From NCBI GenBank assembly GCA_017420625.1, contig JAFOIR010000363.1, positions 1 to 58,624 on the forward strand: a DNA stretch of 58,624 nt. The letters run 5' to 3'. This document shows positions 7,567 to 16,450 of this stretch, one piece after another. The notes beneath the pieces were generated by a model. It worked only from the letters and a program-made list of their open reading frames with translations. It was not told the DNA's origin and did not search any database. The position numbers were made by a program, and so were the translations under genes. The stretch comes from Bacillota bacterium (GTDB taxonomy: Bacteria; Bacillota_A; Clostridia; Lachnospirales; Bianqueaceae). Positions within the stretch are counted from its first letter, which is position 1. Each line of letters opens with the position of its first letter.

Positions 7567-9447
7567 AATCATTTGCTGCAATTCGTCCCATAGAAGCATA
7601 TCTTCTTCGATCTGCTGTTCGAGACTCGCCTGTTTTTGTTCCAGTTGACGGAATTTGGAACTGGAGGAATAGTTTTCGGGCAGCAGCATTTTGGCTTTAA
7701 TATCTTCAATCTGCTTCTCACAGTCTTCAATATCATTTTCCAGCCGCTGTGCTCTGGTCTTTAGCTTCCGCAGATCACTGGCTGCCTGTTTTTTTTGCTG
7801 AAAAGAGATTTTAGAATCAGTAACTTCTGTCAGTTCACTTTCTTTTCTTTCCTGCCTTTTATGCTCCTGGTAGAAATCATAATCGCCCAAATAGGATATC
7901 ATCTCATCCGGCATCAGTTCCAGTGTCCGTGTTGCCACCTGATTAATGAAATATCGGTCATGGGAGATGAAAAGGATCGTACCTTTATAGGCTTTCAGAT
8001 TTTCTTCCAATACTTCACGAGAAGCAATATCGAGATGGTTAGTTGGTTCATCGAGCAGAAGAAAATTACAGTTGCTGAGCATGATTTTACAAAGAGAAAC
8101 ACGTGCTTTTTCACCGCCGGAGAGATTCCGGATCTGGTTGAACACATCATCGCCGCGAAACAGGAAGCAGCCCAGAATATTGCGAATCTGTGGAACTGTT
8201 AAGTTGGGATAAGCATCATAAATTTCATCGAGTATCGACTTGTCAGGAGAAAGGTTTTCCTGTGTCTGATCATAATAACCGGGAAAAACACCGACGCCTA
8301 AACGCAGTGCACCATAGGTAAGTGACTCTTTGCCAAGAATCATTTTGAAGAGAGTCGTTTTTCCAATCCCATTTGCACCAATAAGCGCCACACGTTCACC
8401 TTTATGAATTTCAAAATTCAAGGAGTGGAAAAGTGACCGCTCATCAAAGGTCTTGGCAACAGCTTCTCCCTTCAGAACAAGGTCACCACTCTCGATTGAA
8501 GGATTAAAATGCAGACGCATAGAAGCATTGAGTGCCTGAGGTTTATCAATGATTTCCATTTTATCCAGGATCTTCTCGCGGCTCTGGGCACGCTTTATAA
8601 ATTTTTCCTGTCCGCGTCCCCGAAGTTCCCGGATAATTCCTTCCTGCCTGGCGATCTCCTTTTGCTGTGCTTCAAATTCCCGAATGGCAATTTTCTGACG
8701 GAATTGTTTTTCCTGAATATAGTAAGTATAGTTGCCGTTATAGACAGTGCCTCTTCCTCGTTCGATTTCGATCGTTTTGGTACACAGACGATCCAGAAAA
8801 TAACGATCATGGGAGATGATCAGACAAGCACCTTCAAACGAGGCGAGGTATCCCTCAAGCCAGGTAAGAGATTCGATGTCAAGATGATTGGTAGGTTCAT
8901 CGAGCAGCAAAAGGTCGGGTTTCAACAAAAGAAGTTTGCCCAGCATGACACGAGTTTTCTGACCGCCGGATAAATGTTGTATTGGAAGAGTATACTCTGA
9001 TTCTTCAAAGCCCAAACCAGCCAGGACGCCGCGCACACGACTTCTGTACTGATATCCGTCCTGATCTTCAAAGCGGTGTCTCAGATCTGCATAACGTTCC
9101 ATGAGCAGAGTAGAGGCATCTGTCTCCATTTGTTCTTCCAGACGGCGCATCTCTTTTTCCATCTGACGTAGATGATCAAAGACTGTTAGAAGTTCTTCCT
9201 CTATGCGGTTGGTCGATTCATATTCTGCTATCTGGGGGAGGTAACCGATATTCAGGTTTTTCTGAAGATATACCTCACCATCATCGGGAGAAAGCCGTCC
9301 AAGCAGAATCTGAAACAACGTTGTTTTTCCGGCGCCGTTAATGCCTATAAGAGAGGCTTTTTCTTTAGCTTCAAGATGAAAGGATACATCCTGAAGAACC
9401 TCTTTGGTATCAAATGCTTTCTGTATATGAGAAACAGATACGATCAT
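7552..9447 (-). CDS. ABC-F family ATPase (YdiF/Uup type)
   Basis: A 631-residue soluble protein with two ABC ATPase domains and no membrane domain, the ABC-F layout of ribosome-associated translation factors. Domain 1 has Walker A GINGAGKTT (35-43), signature LSGGQ (159-163) and Walker B LLLLDEPTNHLD (179-190). Domain 2 has GANGIGKTT near residue 345 and LSGGEKARV near 445. A charged linker lies between them, and a coiled coil (about 545-620, many Lys, Glu and Gln) closes the protein as in YdiF and Uup. Members relieve stalled ribosomes or give resistance to ribosome-targeting antibiotics; nothing in the sequence decides between these. It is monocistronic, with its own promoter divergent from secD. 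Confidence 0.92.
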   Translation of the reverse strand: MIVSVSHIQKAFDTKEVLQDVSFHLEAKEKASLIGINGAGKTTLFQILLGRLSPDDGEVYLQKNLNIGYLPQIAEYESTNRIEEELLTVFDHLRQMEKEMRRLEEQMETDASTLLMERYADLRHRFEDQDGYQYRSRVRGVLAGLGFEESEYTLPIQHLSGGQKTRVMLGKLLLLKPDLLLLDEPTNHLDIESLTWLEGYLASFEGACLIISHDRYFLDRLCTKTIEIERGRGTVYNGNYTYYIQEKQFRQKIAIREFEAQQKEIARQEGIIRELRGRGQEKFIKRAQSREKILDKMEIIDKPQALNASMRLHFNPSIESGDLVLKGEAVAKTFDERSLFHSLNFEIHKGERVALIGANGIGKTTLFKMILGKESLTYGALRLGVGVFPGYYDQTQENLSPDKSILDEIYDAYPNLTVPQIRNILGCFLFRGDDVFNQIRNLSGGEKARVSLCKIMLSNCNFLLLDEPTNHLDIASREVLEENLKAYKGTILFISHDRYFINQVATRTLELMPDEMISYLGDYDFYQEHKRQERKESELTEVTDSKISFQQKKQAASDLRKLKTRAQRLENDIEDCEKQIEDIKAKMLLPENYSSSSKFRQLEQKQASLEQQIEEDMLLWDELQQMIKEAE

Positions 9448-9492
9448 TTTCGTTCTTGACTCCTGATAAGTATTAAAAAGACTTACCTTGAT

Positions 9493-9522
9493 ATGATATC
9501 AGAAATGAGACTGAAAGTCCAA
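9493..9522 (-). promoter_or_regulatory. promoter of the ABC-F gene
   Basis: Read on the minus strand: TTGGAC (9522-9517), 18-bp spacer, TATCAT (9498-9493), followed by an AGGAG ribosome site before the ATG. It is divergent from the secD promoter in the same 148-bp gap. Confidence 0.55.
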
Positions 9523-9530
9523 TACGAATG

Positions 9531-9559
9531 TTGACAGAAGGCATCAGACGGAGTAAAAT
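9531..9559 (+). promoter_or_regulatory. secD operon promoter
   Basis: TTGACA (9531-9536), 17-bp spacer, TAAAAT (9554-9559). Close to the sigma-A consensus; it would drive secD-secF-recJ. Confidence 0.8.
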
Positions 9560-9595
9560 AATTTAGTTATGTTGTAAATAGAAAGGAACAGTTGC

Positions 9596-10924
9596 ATGAA
9601 AAAACTGAAACCAATTCTTTTTCTCCTGATAAGTTTGATTCTGATCGGATTGATCGGCTGGATCACTTTCGGAGAATTTCCCGGTCTGACTGCCAGGAGT
9701 GCCAGAAACATTCATCTTGGCCTTGATCTGGCAGGAGGCGTCAGTATTACCTATCAGGCAGCGGACAATGTGATTCCGTCAGAAGAAGAAATGAAAGGAT
9801 CTCTTTCTGTCATCCAGCGTCGTCTGGATACGAAAGGTTATACAGAGGCCAGTGCCTATATCGACGGAAACAACAGAATTCGCGTTGAGATTCCAGGCGT
9901 TGAAGATGCAAGCAAAGCGGTCGAAGAGATCGGAAAAACCGCTATGCTCGCGTTTGTAGGTCTTAACAGTACGGCTGATTTTCACAACGGTCAGGAGATT
10001 CTGGATATGGTCGCCAATGGCGAGGCAGAACTTGTGCTGACAGGTCAATATGTCAAATCAGCTTCATTCCAGAAGGGTAAACTCAGTGCAGCCGGCAGTG
10101 TTGAACCCTATGTTAAACTTGAATTTGATGCGGAAGGTACGAGACTGTTTGCTGAAGCTACGCAGAAATATCTGGACAGACAGATCGCGATCATGCTGGA
10201 TGATACGATCTGCAGTGCACCGCTTGTTAAAGCTGTCATTACCGATGGAACAGCCGTAATATCTGGTATGAGCAGCGATGAAGAAGCACAGGAACTGGCA
10301 TCCGATATCATCGGTGGTGCACTTCCGGTACAACTTCAGGACATCGAACATCAGTCTGTCGGTGCAACCCTCGGACAGAATGCATTAACGACCAGTATTC
10401 TTGCAGGTATTCTTGGATTTGCCGTCATTGTTCTTTTTATGCTCGTTGTATACAGAGTGCCAGGCCTTGCTGCTTCCATCTCTTTGTTCCTTTATGTTTC
10501 GCTGGAACTATTGATCTTCAACCTGCTTGGATGGACCCTGACACTTCCGGGAATTGCCGGTTTTATCCTTTCCATCGGTATGGCTGTTGACGCCAATGTT
10601 ATTATTTTCGCTCGTATCAGAGAAGAGATCGTACAGAATCATACGATTCGACTTTCCATCCGTAATGGTTTCAGCAAAGCTCTTTCTGCGATTCTGGACG
10701 GCAACATCACCACACTGATTGCTGCGATCGTGCTTTATCTGTTTGGCAGCGGTACCATCCGCGGCTTTGCTCAGACGTTGGGACTTGGTATTTTACTGTC
10801 CATGGTATCGGCGTTATTTGTAACCCGATTCCTTCTGGTAAACCTGATGGATATTTTCCCGCCCAAGAAGGGTCTTTACGCTGTGATCCGACTTCCGTGG
10901 AATACGAAAAGGAAGGAGGCCTGA
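9596..10924 (+). CDS. secD: protein translocase subunit SecD
   Basis: A 442-residue SecD, half of the proton-driven SecDF accessory complex that pulls exported proteins through SecYEG. Transmembrane helix 1 (7-25) is followed by the diagnostic LGLDLAGGV at 41-49, the extracytoplasmic P1 domain (about 50-255), then five helices with GMAVDANVIIFARIREE in the conserved helix-4 region. The length is normal for stand-alone Clostridial SecD. The ATG has an AAAGGAA box. It ends 3 bp before secF, whose GGAGG site lies inside the secD 3' end, so translation is probably coupled. Confidence 0.96.
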   Translation: MKKLKPILFLLISLILIGLIGWITFGEFPGLTARSARNIHLGLDLAGGVSITYQAADNVIPSEEEMKGSLSVIQRRLDTKGYTEASAYIDGNNRIRVEIPGVEDASKAVEEIGKTAMLAFVGLNSTADFHNGQEILDMVANGEAELVLTGQYVKSASFQKGKLSAAGSVEPYVKLEFDAEGTRLFAEATQKYLDRQIAIMLDDTICSAPLVKAVITDGTAVISGMSSDEEAQELASDIIGGALPVQLQDIEHQSVGATLGQNALTTSILAGILGFAVIVLFMLVVYRVPGLAASISLFLYVSLELLIFNLLGWTLTLPGIAGFILSIGMAVDANVIIFARIREEIVQNHTIRLSIRNGFSKALSAILDGNITTLIAAIVLYLFGSGTIRGFAQTLGLGILLSMVSALFVTRFLLVNLMDIFPPKKGLYAVIRLPWNTKRKEA

Positions 10925-10927
10925 GCA

Positions 10928-11815
10928 ATGAAAATTATTGAAAATCGCAAAATCTGGTTTCTGATTTCTCTGGTCATCATTGCTGCGGGACTGATCTCTC
11001 TGATCTTTCGCGGCCTGAACTTCGATATTGAATTTGCTGGCGGTACGATCATTCAGATCGATATGCATCAGAAACTGAATGACCCATCTGAGCTGTCTGA
11101 TATCGTGAAAGAAATCTCCGGGGATTCCAATCCTCAGATTCAGGCAGTATCCGGAGCGATGGGTGATACACAGATTCAAATCAAAGTCAAAGAGATTACA
11201 CCGGAACAAATTACACAGATGTATCAGACGATCGCTGAAAAGTATGGACTGGATCTGACTGAGAAGAAAGATCTCCTGGAGCAGTCTTCCATCAGCCCGA
11301 TCATCAGTTCGGAAATGAAGAGAGCGGCTCTGATTTCTACTTTGATCGCAGGCGTTTTGATGCTGATCTATATCACGGTTCGTTTCCGCGATATCTGCTT
11401 CGGACTCGGAGCTCTGATACCGCTGATTCATGACTGTCTGATCGTTCTTGCGATGTATACACTTCTTCAGATCCCCGTCAATAATACCTTTATTGTTGCA
11501 CTTCTTACCATCGTAGGTTATTCCATCAACAATACGATTGTTGTTTTTGATCGTATCCGTGAGAATCGTCCTGTATACAAACCTTTTGAACTGGATCGGC
11601 TTTGTGATGACAGTATTTTCCAAACATTGGGAAGATCCCTTGGCACTTCCTTTACGACAGTTGTCATGATCCTGCTTCTCTTTGTTCTGGGCGTACAGTC
11701 ACTCCGTTGGTTTGCTCTGCCGCTTCTTGTCGGTATGATAGCCGGTACCTATTCATCTTTGTTTATTGCAAGTCCTGTCTGGTATCTGCTTGAGCAGAAG
11801 ATTCACAAGTCTTAA
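10928..11815 (+). CDS. secF: protein translocase subunit SecF
   Basis: A 295-residue SecF, the partner of SecD. Helix 1 (8-26) is followed by the FDIEFAGGT motif (32-40) that matches the SecD glycine motif, a short P4 periplasmic domain, and five C-terminal helices with NNTFIVALLTIVGYSINNTIVVFDRIRENR, in which NDTIVVFDR-type residues are conserved across SecF. It is a separate gene, not a SecDF fusion as in Bacillus, which is the usual state in Clostridia. The next gene, recJ, begins 1 bp after its stop codon. Confidence 0.96.
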   Translation: MKIIENRKIWFLISLVIIAAGLISLIFRGLNFDIEFAGGTIIQIDMHQKLNDPSELSDIVKEISGDSNPQIQAVSGAMGDTQIQIKVKEITPEQITQMYQTIAEKYGLDLTEKKDLLEQSSISPIISSEMKRAALISTLIAGVLMLIYITVRFRDICFGLGALIPLIHDCLIVLAMYTLLQIPVNNTFIVALLTIVGYSINNTIVVFDRIRENRPVYKPFELDRLCDDSIFQTLGRSLGTSFTTVVMILLLFVLGVQSLRWFALPLLVGMIAGTYSSLFIASPVWYLLEQKIHKS

Positions 11816-11816
11816 A

Positions 11817-13607
11817 ATGGAAAAGTGGATGATCCGAGGGGGGAGAGCTGCTCCAATCGTAGAAAAATACGGATTGGATCCGACTCTGGCCAGAATAATT
11901 GCAGGCAGATTAAATGGTTCCAGCATAGAAGAGTTCCTGGACCGCACCGGTCCGCTTTTCGATCCCTGTTTCCTGAAAGATGCTGAAGGTGCATCCGATC
12001 GAATCATTCATGATCTTTCTGCGGGAAGTTCTGTCTGCATCGTTGGTGATTATGATGTCGACGGAGTGACTTCGACAGCGATTCTGTTTCTGGGTCTTTC
12101 CCATTTATTTCCTGCAGCTTCGATCAGCTTTCGCATTCCGGAAAGGATGAGTGAAGGATATGGTATCAGCCAATCGATCGCGGAGGAGATCGCCGAGCAA
12201 TCTGTTACGCATGTTATTACCTGCGATAATGGTATCTCTGCCAAAGCACCTATAGAATATCTGAAGAAAAAGGGTATCTGTGTGATTGTGACCGATCATC
12301 ATGAGATTCCGAAAGCTTTGGATGGAACAGAAGACCTGCCGGGTGCGGATTACGTAATTGATCCTCATCGGGAAGGTGATCTATCACCACAAAAAGAGAT
12401 CTGCGGGGCTTTTGTTGCTTTGCAGCTTATTCGTCTGACCTATTACAGATTGACAGGAAATCATACCGATCCGGAATGGATGAAACTCCTCTATGGTTAT
12501 GCTGCGTTCGGGACTATCTGTGACGTGATGCCATTGACTGAGCAAAATCGCCGCTTGGTTTTTCAGGGACTTCGCACTTTGAATGAAAGGCCATCCGTCG
12601 GTATTCGCTGTTTGATGAGTGTTGCTGAGGTTGGCTTCCTGGATCCTGTAACGATCGGATTTAGGATTGGTCCGATGCTCAATGCGGGCGGACGTCTGGG
12701 ATCCCAGAATAAATATGTTCATATTCTTCTTTCCAGTGATGAAGGAAAGTGCTTTCAGATCGCAAGGGAACTGATGAACGCCAATCGTCTGCGTCAGGAT
12801 ATGACGGAAAAAGGTGTGGAAGAAGGCCTTCATCAGCTTGAAAAGGCTGGTATGGAAGATCTTGTCAAAGTGATTTATCTTCCGGATCTTCATGAAAGTA
12901 TTGCCGGTCTTGTTGCAGGGAAGATCAAGGAACAGATTTATCGGCCAGTACTTGTGGTGACAAAAGGTGAAGAAGGACTGAAAGGTTCCGCTCGTTCGAT
13001 CGAATCCTATATGATGGTCGACGAACTTTCCAAAGTCAGGAATCACTTTTCCAAGATGGGCGGTCATGCTATGGCTGCCGGCTTCTCGCTTGCAGCTGTA
13101 CCCGGAAAAGAAGAGGAAACAGTAGAAAGCCTTCGTAAAGCCCTGAATGCTCATTGCAGTCTGAAACAGGAAGATCTCATTCCAACCGTATGGATTGATG
13201 CACAATTGTCTCCTTCGGCTGTCAGTCTGCCTTTCATTGATCGCATGGAGCTGCTTTCTCCCTTTGGTGTGAAAAATCCGAAACCTCAGCTGGCATCCAG
13301 AGGACTGACCCTTCTTCGGACCAGAATCCGCGGTACGAAAGGAAATGTCATCAATCTTCTTCTGCATGACGAAGGAGGAGTACTTGATGCTGTCTGCTTT
13401 GATAGAGCGATGATCGAAGATCTGCTGAGACAAAGTGAAGATCCGGATGCAGCAATGGAGGAGATGGAGAACGGAATTTACTTTACCACCCCGATTCCGG
13501 TTGATATCGTTTATGAAGCATCGATCGATCGCTATTATGGTTCACCTCGTGTGAAAATCCAGGTGAAACATATTAGGTATAGCCAAATCAAGCCGCATCT
13601 GGTATAA
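11817..13607 (+). CDS. recJ: single-stranded-DNA-specific exonuclease RecJ
   Basis: A 596-residue RecJ, the 5'-3' exonuclease of recombination and mismatch repair. The DHH-family catalytic motifs are present: DYDVDG at 78-83, DHHE at 160-163, GAFVALQL after them, and the DHHA1 part with GSARSIESYMMVDEL and KMGGHAMAAGFSL. An OB-like C-terminal domain follows. The start at 11817 is chosen because the MEKW-type N-terminus is typical of Clostridial RecJ; the open frame upstream overlaps secF and is not conserved. There is little ribosome-site sequence before this ATG, so translation may depend on coupling to secF. Confidence 0.94.
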   Translation: MEKWMIRGGRAAPIVEKYGLDPTLARIIAGRLNGSSIEEFLDRTGPLFDPCFLKDAEGASDRIIHDLSAGSSVCIVGDYDVDGVTSTAILFLGLSHLFPAASISFRIPERMSEGYGISQSIAEEIAEQSVTHVITCDNGISAKAPIEYLKKKGICVIVTDHHEIPKALDGTEDLPGADYVIDPHREGDLSPQKEICGAFVALQLIRLTYYRLTGNHTDPEWMKLLYGYAAFGTICDVMPLTEQNRRLVFQGLRTLNERPSVGIRCLMSVAEVGFLDPVTIGFRIGPMLNAGGRLGSQNKYVHILLSSDEGKCFQIARELMNANRLRQDMTEKGVEEGLHQLEKAGMEDLVKVIYLPDLHESIAGLVAGKIKEQIYRPVLVVTKGEEGLKGSARSIESYMMVDELSKVRNHFSKMGGHAMAAGFSLAAVPGKEEETVESLRKALNAHCSLKQEDLIPTVWIDAQLSPSAVSLPFIDRMELLSPFGVKNPKPQLASRGLTLLRTRIRGTKGNVINLLLHDEGGVLDAVCFDRAMIEDLLRQSEDPDAAMEEMENGIYFTTPIPVDIVYEASIDRYYGSPRVKIQVKHIRYSQIKPHLV

Positions 13608-13608
13608 T
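13600..13608 (+). promoter_or_regulatory. apt promoter (extended -10)
   Basis: TGGTATAAT (13600-13608) is an extended -10 element overlapping the recJ stop codon. The -35 region (around 13580, TAGCCA) is poor, as is common for extended -10 promoters. Confidence 0.55.
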
Positions 13609-13646
13609 AGATACGGTAAGTATCATTTTATACGGAGGATATATTC

Positions 13647-14159
13647 ATGGACCTTTCTAAAGTTATCAGAGAAATTCCTGATTTCCCGCAGGAGGGAGTT
13701 CTGTTTCGTGATATTACGACACTGTTAAAAGATCCAGCTGCACTGAAGGATGCTGTTGATCAGATCTGTGATCAGCTGAAGGATCTTGAATTCGACTATG
13801 TGCTTGGCCCTGAATCCCGTGGTTTTATTTTCGGCGTTCCGGTGGCATATGCAATGAACAAAGGTTTTATTCCTGTACGTAAGCCGGGTAAACTTCCCTG
13901 TGCCGTCATCAGAAAAGAGTATGACCTTGAATATGGCTCTAATGTACTGGAGATTCATGCTGACGCACTGAAGAAAGGCGACAAAGTGGTTGTCGTTGAT
14001 GATCTGATCGCTACCGGCGGTACGTCCAAAGCGATCTGCGAGCTTGTTGAAGAAATTGGAGCAGAAGTAGTCTCCATGAATTTCCTGATTGAGCTGAAAG
14101 ATTTAAATGGACGGGAAATCCTGAAAGATTATAACGTTCAGTCGATTATTGCTTACTGA
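13647..14159 (+). CDS. apt: adenine phosphoribosyltransferase
   Basis: A 170-residue Apt, which makes AMP from adenine and PRPP in purine salvage. The PRPP-binding motif reads VVVVDDLIATGGTS (about 114-127), the flexible-loop region is KPGKLPCAVIRKEYDLEYG, and the N-terminus has the family start IREIPDFPQEGVLFRDITTLL. It is full length. A GGAGG box precedes the ATG. It keeps the recJ-apt neighbourhood of Clostridia, but the usual next gene, relA, is replaced by manA. Confidence 0.96.
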   Translation: MDLSKVIREIPDFPQEGVLFRDITTLLKDPAALKDAVDQICDQLKDLEFDYVLGPESRGFIFGVPVAYAMNKGFIPVRKPGKLPCAVIRKEYDLEYGSNVLEIHADALKKGDKVVVVDDLIATGGTSKAICELVEEIGAEVVSMNFLIELKDLNGREILKDYNVQSIIAY

Positions 14160-14176
14160 TTTTTAGGAGGTGCCAG

Positions 14177-15115
14177 ATGAAACAATGGGAACCCATGTTT
14201 ATGGATCCTGAGTTTAAAGAGACGGTTTGGGGAGGTACCCGAATCATGAGTCTCTTTAGTAAGAGGATCCCTTCGGCACATACGGGTGAATCCTGGGAGG
14301 TTTCCGCTCACGAGAACGGCCAAAGTAAGATCCGAAACGGTTTTCTTCAGGGTATGACACTTCGTGAAGCAGTCGCAAAGTATCCTGCTGAAATACTCGG
14401 TTATCAGGTTACGAGAGAAACCGGCGGACATTTCCCGCTGATGGTCAAACTCATCGATGCCAGTGATGATCTTTCGATTCAGGTCCATCCCAATGACGAG
14501 CAGGCTCTTCGCATCGAAGGTCCTACAGGTCGTGGTAAAACGGAAATGTGGTATATTCTGGATGCAGAACCTGATGCTCAGTTGATTTACGGTTTGAAAA
14601 AGGATCTGTCCAAAGAAGACTTTGAAAAAGCAATCAAGGACGGAACCATTGAGGATAAAGTGAATTATGTTCCGGTCAAACGAGGAGATGCTTTTCTCAT
14701 TCCTGCCGGTACGCTTCACGCAATAGGTTCCGGAATTGTACTGGCGGAGATTCAGCAAAGCTCTGATACCACCTATCGTGTATATGATTACGGAAGGTTG
14801 GGACTGGATGGAAATCCAAGACCTCTTCATATTGAGAAGGCACTGCAGGTAACGAATCTTTCAAGCAGTGTCGGAGAAGAATATGCAGATATTCAGGAAG
14901 GTGTCGTTTGTCCTTTCTTCCAGGTTTATCGGCGCAATCTTCGTGGAATTCAGGAAATTGCTGTTACTCTGGATCATTTCCAGATCATTATGATTCTGGA
15001 AGGAAGTGGGAAGGTAGACGGAAAGCCTTTCAGAAAAGGCGATACGATCCTTCTTCCTGCTGCTGGAGAAACCATTGGACTTGAGGGTAGAGCCATCTAT
15101 CTGCAGATCCTTTGA
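14177..15115 (+). CDS. manA: mannose-6-phosphate isomerase, class I
   Basis: A 312-residue type I phosphomannose isomerase (mannose-6-P to fructose-6-P), a zinc enzyme of the cupin fold. The zinc-site residues are in LSIQVHPND (about 97-105), GKTEMWYIL (with the metal-binding Glu) and FLIPAGTLHAIG. Length is in the short-form range common in Bacillota (~310-320). An AGGAGG box gives good initiation, 17 bp after apt. It would process mannose phosphate and thus fits with the GH125 mannosidase gene 11 kb downstream; that link is inference. Confidence 0.94.
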   Translation: MKQWEPMFMDPEFKETVWGGTRIMSLFSKRIPSAHTGESWEVSAHENGQSKIRNGFLQGMTLREAVAKYPAEILGYQVTRETGGHFPLMVKLIDASDDLSIQVHPNDEQALRIEGPTGRGKTEMWYILDAEPDAQLIYGLKKDLSKEDFEKAIKDGTIEDKVNYVPVKRGDAFLIPAGTLHAIGSGIVLAEIQQSSDTTYRVYDYGRLGLDGNPRPLHIEKALQVTNLSSSVGEEYADIQEGVVCPFFQVYRRNLRGIQEIAVTLDHFQIIMILEGSGKVDGKPFRKGDTILLPAAGETIGLEGRAIYLQIL

Positions 15116-15130
15116 TTTTTCTGTTATGAA

Positions 15131-15487
15131 ATTGAATTGGCTCGAGTTTCTCAGGGAATCGCGCTTATTAAAGTGAGGAAAGTCCGAGCTCCACAGGGCA
15201 GGATGCTGGATAACGTCCAGTAGAGGTGACTCTCAGGAAAGTGCAGCAGAAAAGAAACCGCCGCAGATCAAACTCTGCGGTAAGGGTGAAACGGCGAGGT
15301 AAGAGCTCACCGCCTTTCTGGTGACAGAAAGGGCAGTGTAAACCCCATCCGGAGCAAGACCAAACAGAAGGCCATACGGTTGCCCGCCGTGTCTTCGGGT
15401 AGGTCGCTGGAGGCTGACGGCAACGGCAGTCCAAGATAGATGATTCCCCCATGACAGAACTCGGCTTATCGAGGGACTCGATTCAAT
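15131..15487 (+). ncRNA. rnpB: RNase P RNA, type A-like
   Basis: The catalytic RNA of RNase P, which matures tRNA 5' ends. Conserved elements in order: GAGGAAAGTCCGAGCTCC (CR I) at about 15175, GGTGAAACGGCGAGGTAAGA near 15286, GTAAACCCCATCCGGAGCAA near 15338, GGTCGCTGGAGG near 15402, and the 3' core ACAGAACTCGGCTTATC near 15455. The terminal helix P1 pairs ATTGAAT...TCGAGT at the 5' end with ACTCGATTCAAT at the 3' end (15476-15487), which sets the limits. The CCGGAGCAAGACCAA segment and overall plan fit ancestral type A rather than the type B of Bacilli. A strong terminator follows directly. Confidence 0.93.
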
Positions 15488-15500
15488 CATAAAAAAGAAA

Positions 15501-15536
15501 AACCTGCGAAAGATTTACATCTTTCACAGGTTTTTT
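15501..15536. terminator. terminator of rnpB (bidirectional)
   Basis: Stem AACCTGCGAAAGAT (15501-15514) against ATCTTTCACAGGTT (15519-15532), one mismatch, TTAC loop and six T after it. The A-rich left flank lets it also serve the convergent gene at 15555. Confidence 0.8.
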
Positions 15537-15554
15537 CTATCTCCATGGAAGATT

Positions 15555-16328
15555 TTACCGGTCACCGGCGGCCATTGCAAGCTGAATCAGATTACGATAG
15601 CTGTAGTGGAGGCAATCAAACGGATCCCTTGGGCATTCATCCTGTTCAATAACGATCGATGAACAACCGACTTCCTGACACGCCTTGAAACAGTCAAAAA
15701 GATTCAGGTTTCCTTCTCCAACTTCAGCAAATACAGGAGTCATCCCTACGACGGCAAAATCCTTGAAATGACAAACATCAACACGGTCATGAAGATGATA
15801 ACGAATAAAGTCTGCCGGATTAAGACCACCCATCTGCAGCCAATATGTATCCGGAATAAAGTGATAAGTCTCCGGATCTGTATTTTGAAGAAGATAATCC
15901 ATCAAAAGACGGCCTTCGAGCAGCTGAAATTCAAAGTTATGATTATGATAGGCAAACTGAAGGCCTGCCTTCTTGATTTTTTCAGCAATTTCACGAGATT
16001 TTTTAACAAAAAGAAAGAGTTGATGAATATCTGATCTTGCCTCGATTGGCATAGCGCCAAGTCCGATGACAGGGCAGTTCATTCGTTTATGCTCTTCGAT
16101 CAGAGCCGGAAGATCATTTTGCATTCTCTCCCAGGGAGAATGGGTACAGCAGACATCCATCTCATATTTTTTTACAAGTTTTTCAAGTTCAAGTGGATCA
16201 ACAGGTCCAAAACCTGAGATCTGGATGGTTTCAAAACCTTCGCTCTGACAAAACTGAAAAACCTTTTCTATGCCGTCAAGGTCTTTGGTATATTCCCTTA
16301 AAGTATATAGCTGACCGCCTAATTTCAT
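15555..16328 (-). CDS. sugar phosphate isomerase/epimerase (xylose isomerase-like TIM barrel)
   Basis: A 257-residue TIM-barrel protein of the sugar phosphate isomerase/epimerase group (IolE/YcjR-like, AP-endonuclease 2 superfamily). The barrel motifs are GGQLYTLREYT at the N-terminus, CCTHSPWERM, LQFAYHNHNFEFQ with the metal-site His/Asn/Glu, FIPDTYWLQMGG, DVCHFKDF and SSIVIEQDEC with a metal-binding Glu. Substrate unknown; relatives act on inositols, keto-sugars or glycosides. The start is at the ATG 16328 behind GGGAGAA; the open frame upstream runs through the promoter and is not coding. It is monocistronic, with its own consensus-like promoter. Confidence 0.87.
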   Translation of the reverse strand: MKLGGQLYTLREYTKDLDGIEKVFQFCQSEGFETIQISGFGPVDPLELEKLVKKYEMDVCCTHSPWERMQNDLPALIEEHKRMNCPVIGLGAMPIEARSDIHQLFLFVKKSREIAEKIKKAGLQFAYHNHNFEFQLLEGRLLMDYLLQNTDPETYHFIPDTYWLQMGGLNPADFIRYHLHDRVDVCHFKDFAVVGMTPVFAEVGEGNLNLFDCFKACQEVGCSSIVIEQDECPRDPFDCLHYSYRNLIQLAMAAGDR

Positions 16329-16355
16329 GCCTGTTCTCCCTTCGGTTTTCTTGTT

Positions 16356-16384
16356 ATTATAGAATCGTTTCATTGATTTTTCAA
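16356..16384 (-). promoter_or_regulatory. promoter of the sugar isomerase/epimerase gene
   Basis: Minus strand: TTGAAA (16384-16379), 17-bp spacer, TATAAT (16361-16356). Confidence 0.75.
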
Positions 16385-16409
16385 CCCTTCCGTTGTATAC
16401 TAATATAGA

Positions 16410-16415
16410 TATAAT
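16410..16415 (+). promoter_or_regulatory. candidate -10 of the thyA operon
   Basis: TATAAT at 16410-16415, 36 bp before the thyA ATG. No good -35 lies at the right distance; an alternative pair is TTGTAT (16393) with TATTGT (16415), spacer 16 bp. Confidence 0.35.
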
Positions 16416-16450
16416 ATTGTACTTTGGTTGAATACGAAAGGGACCGCAAA

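Noticed and set aside
10814..11623. 269-codon open frame antisense to secF
   Set aside because: Shadow of secF; low-complexity Asp/Arg/Gln-rich translation without a start signal.
12384..13433. 349-codon open frame antisense to recJ
   Set aside because: Shadow of recJ; the sense frame carries all RecJ motifs.
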